DNA from: Peptococcaceae bacterium
Lineage (GTDB): Bacteria; Bacillota; Desulfitobacteriia; Desulfitobacteriales; Desulfitobacteriaceae
DNA length: 5,544 bases
NCBI GenBank assembly: GCA_031289815.1
Contig: JAITOS010000071.1
Span: 1 to 5,544 of the forward strand
Direction of reading: 5' to 3'
Below, one piece after another: positions 5,353 to 5,544 of the stretch. The first letter of the stretch is position 1. Each line of letters starts with the position of its first letter. Below the pieces are notes generated by a model, which saw only the letters and a program-made list of their open reading frames with translations, was not told the origin of the DNA and searched no databases. The translations under genes were made by a program, and so were the position numbers.

Positions 5353-5367
5353 GGCCCCTCAGCAACC

Positions 5368-5376
5368 TGCTATAAT
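5368..5376 (+). promoter_or_regulatory. Extended -10 promoter reading rightward out of the window
   Basis: TGCTATAAT contains a perfect TATAAT (5371-5376) and the extended TG. The -35 position falls in the end of the inverted repeat (TTCGCG, a poor match). The start would be near 5383. It probably drives a transcript whose gene lies partly or wholly beyond the right edge. Confidence 0.5.
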
Positions 5377-5386
5377 AGGGTAGGCA

Positions 5387-5544
5387 ATGAAACTTGCAAT
5401 CTACAGTTCGCTTGGCAGAGCGCACATTTTTATTTACAAAATCGTTCGCATTGAATATACTAAGAACACAATCGAACGCGGCGCGAGGGGAAAACCGTCA
5501 CGGAAGCGATATGAAACGAATTTGAGGTACGCGAAGTGGAAAAC
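5387..5544 (+). CDS. Doubtful open frame running off the right edge
   Basis: From ATG 5387 the frame stays open for 52 codons to the window edge (MKLAIYSSLGRAHIFIYKIV..., then a basic stretch rich in Arg and Lys). There is no good ribosome site (only GGGTAGGCA before the ATG), and the ATG would be within about 5 nt of the predicted transcription start. I recognise no family. It may be an untranslated leader or structured RNA instead; only sequence to the right can decide. Confidence 0.2.
   Translation, partial: MKLAIYSSLGRAHIFIYKIVRIEYTKNTIERGARGKPSRKRYETNLRYAKWK

Larger units (their letters stand above)
5034..5544. other. 511-bp region without a clear gene, rich in hairpins
   Basis: No recognisable protein is seen after the glycosyltransferase. 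Structures found in order are: a 21-bp palindrome (5067-5087), a stem TAACCG/CGGTTA (5111-5128), a stem GCTTCG/CGAAGC (5193-5209), the long GC-rich inverted repeat (5248-5352), an extended -10 promoter (5368-5376), and an A/T-richer tract with an uncertain open frame to the edge. The GC-rich part (about 5175-5355) has base composition unlike the flanking A/T-rich stretches and may be a dispersed repeat or structured RNA. Confidence 0.6.

Noticed and set aside
5228..5425. 65-aa minus-strand open frame
   Set aside because: It lies almost wholly in the inverted-repeat block, is Arg/Pro/Gly-rich as expected of GC-rich palindromic DNA, and has no convincing ribosome site.
1..5544. tRNA, rRNA, CRISPR array or riboswitch
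   Set aside because: No tRNA-like cloverleaf, no regularly spaced direct repeats and no recognised riboswitch core were seen on reading through.

Overview
The window comes from a spore-forming Firmicute (Bacillota). The evidence is a recognisable 3' half of spoIIID, a mother-cell sporulation regulator, followed by an mreB/mbl-type gene, which is the gene pair known from Bacillus and Clostridia. The fairly GC-rich coding and the WecG/TagA enzyme downstream would fit a Negativicutes or Peptococcaceae-like spore former, but this placement is inference.

Layout. Positions 1-1127 carry leftward genes: the start of a HypB/UreG-like P-loop GTPase (cut by the window edge), then a hicA-hicB toxin-antitoxin pair with its own promoter. 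In the pair, hicB is intact and hicA is frameshifted by one extra copy of a 4-bp tandem repeat. Positions 1263-3019 carry a rightward pair: a 61-aa unknown protein and a 511-aa large serine recombinase. The recombinase stop codon overlaps the truncated 3' half of spoIIID (about 3003-3152), whose reading frame is open and whose protein sequence is well conserved. A strong Rho-independent terminator (3238-3266) follows. Then come mbl (3318-4304) and, 6 bp later, a WecG/TagA/CpsF glycosyltransferase (4311-5033). The last 510 bases hold a palindrome, a GC-rich block folded by a 21-bp perfect inverted repeat, an extended -10 promoter, and a doubtful open frame running off the right edge.

Main interpretation. 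spoIIID appears to be interrupted inside its helix-turn-helix by a site-specific element whose right end carries the recombinase. The 5' half of spoIIID is not found elsewhere in the window, so the left end of the element should lie beyond position 1, and the hicBA and GTPase genes would be cargo. This resembles the skin element of sigK and the SP-beta/spsM system, where a large serine recombinase excises an element in the terminal mother cell and rebuilds a sporulation gene. The 61-aa protein beside the recombinase is a candidate directionality factor. A sigma-E-like -10 sequence (1234-1241) lies just upstream of the pair. Excision, timing and factor function are predictions, not things seen in the sequence.

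The mbl-wecG pair links cell-shape control (MreB-family filament) with synthesis of a cell-surface polymer.
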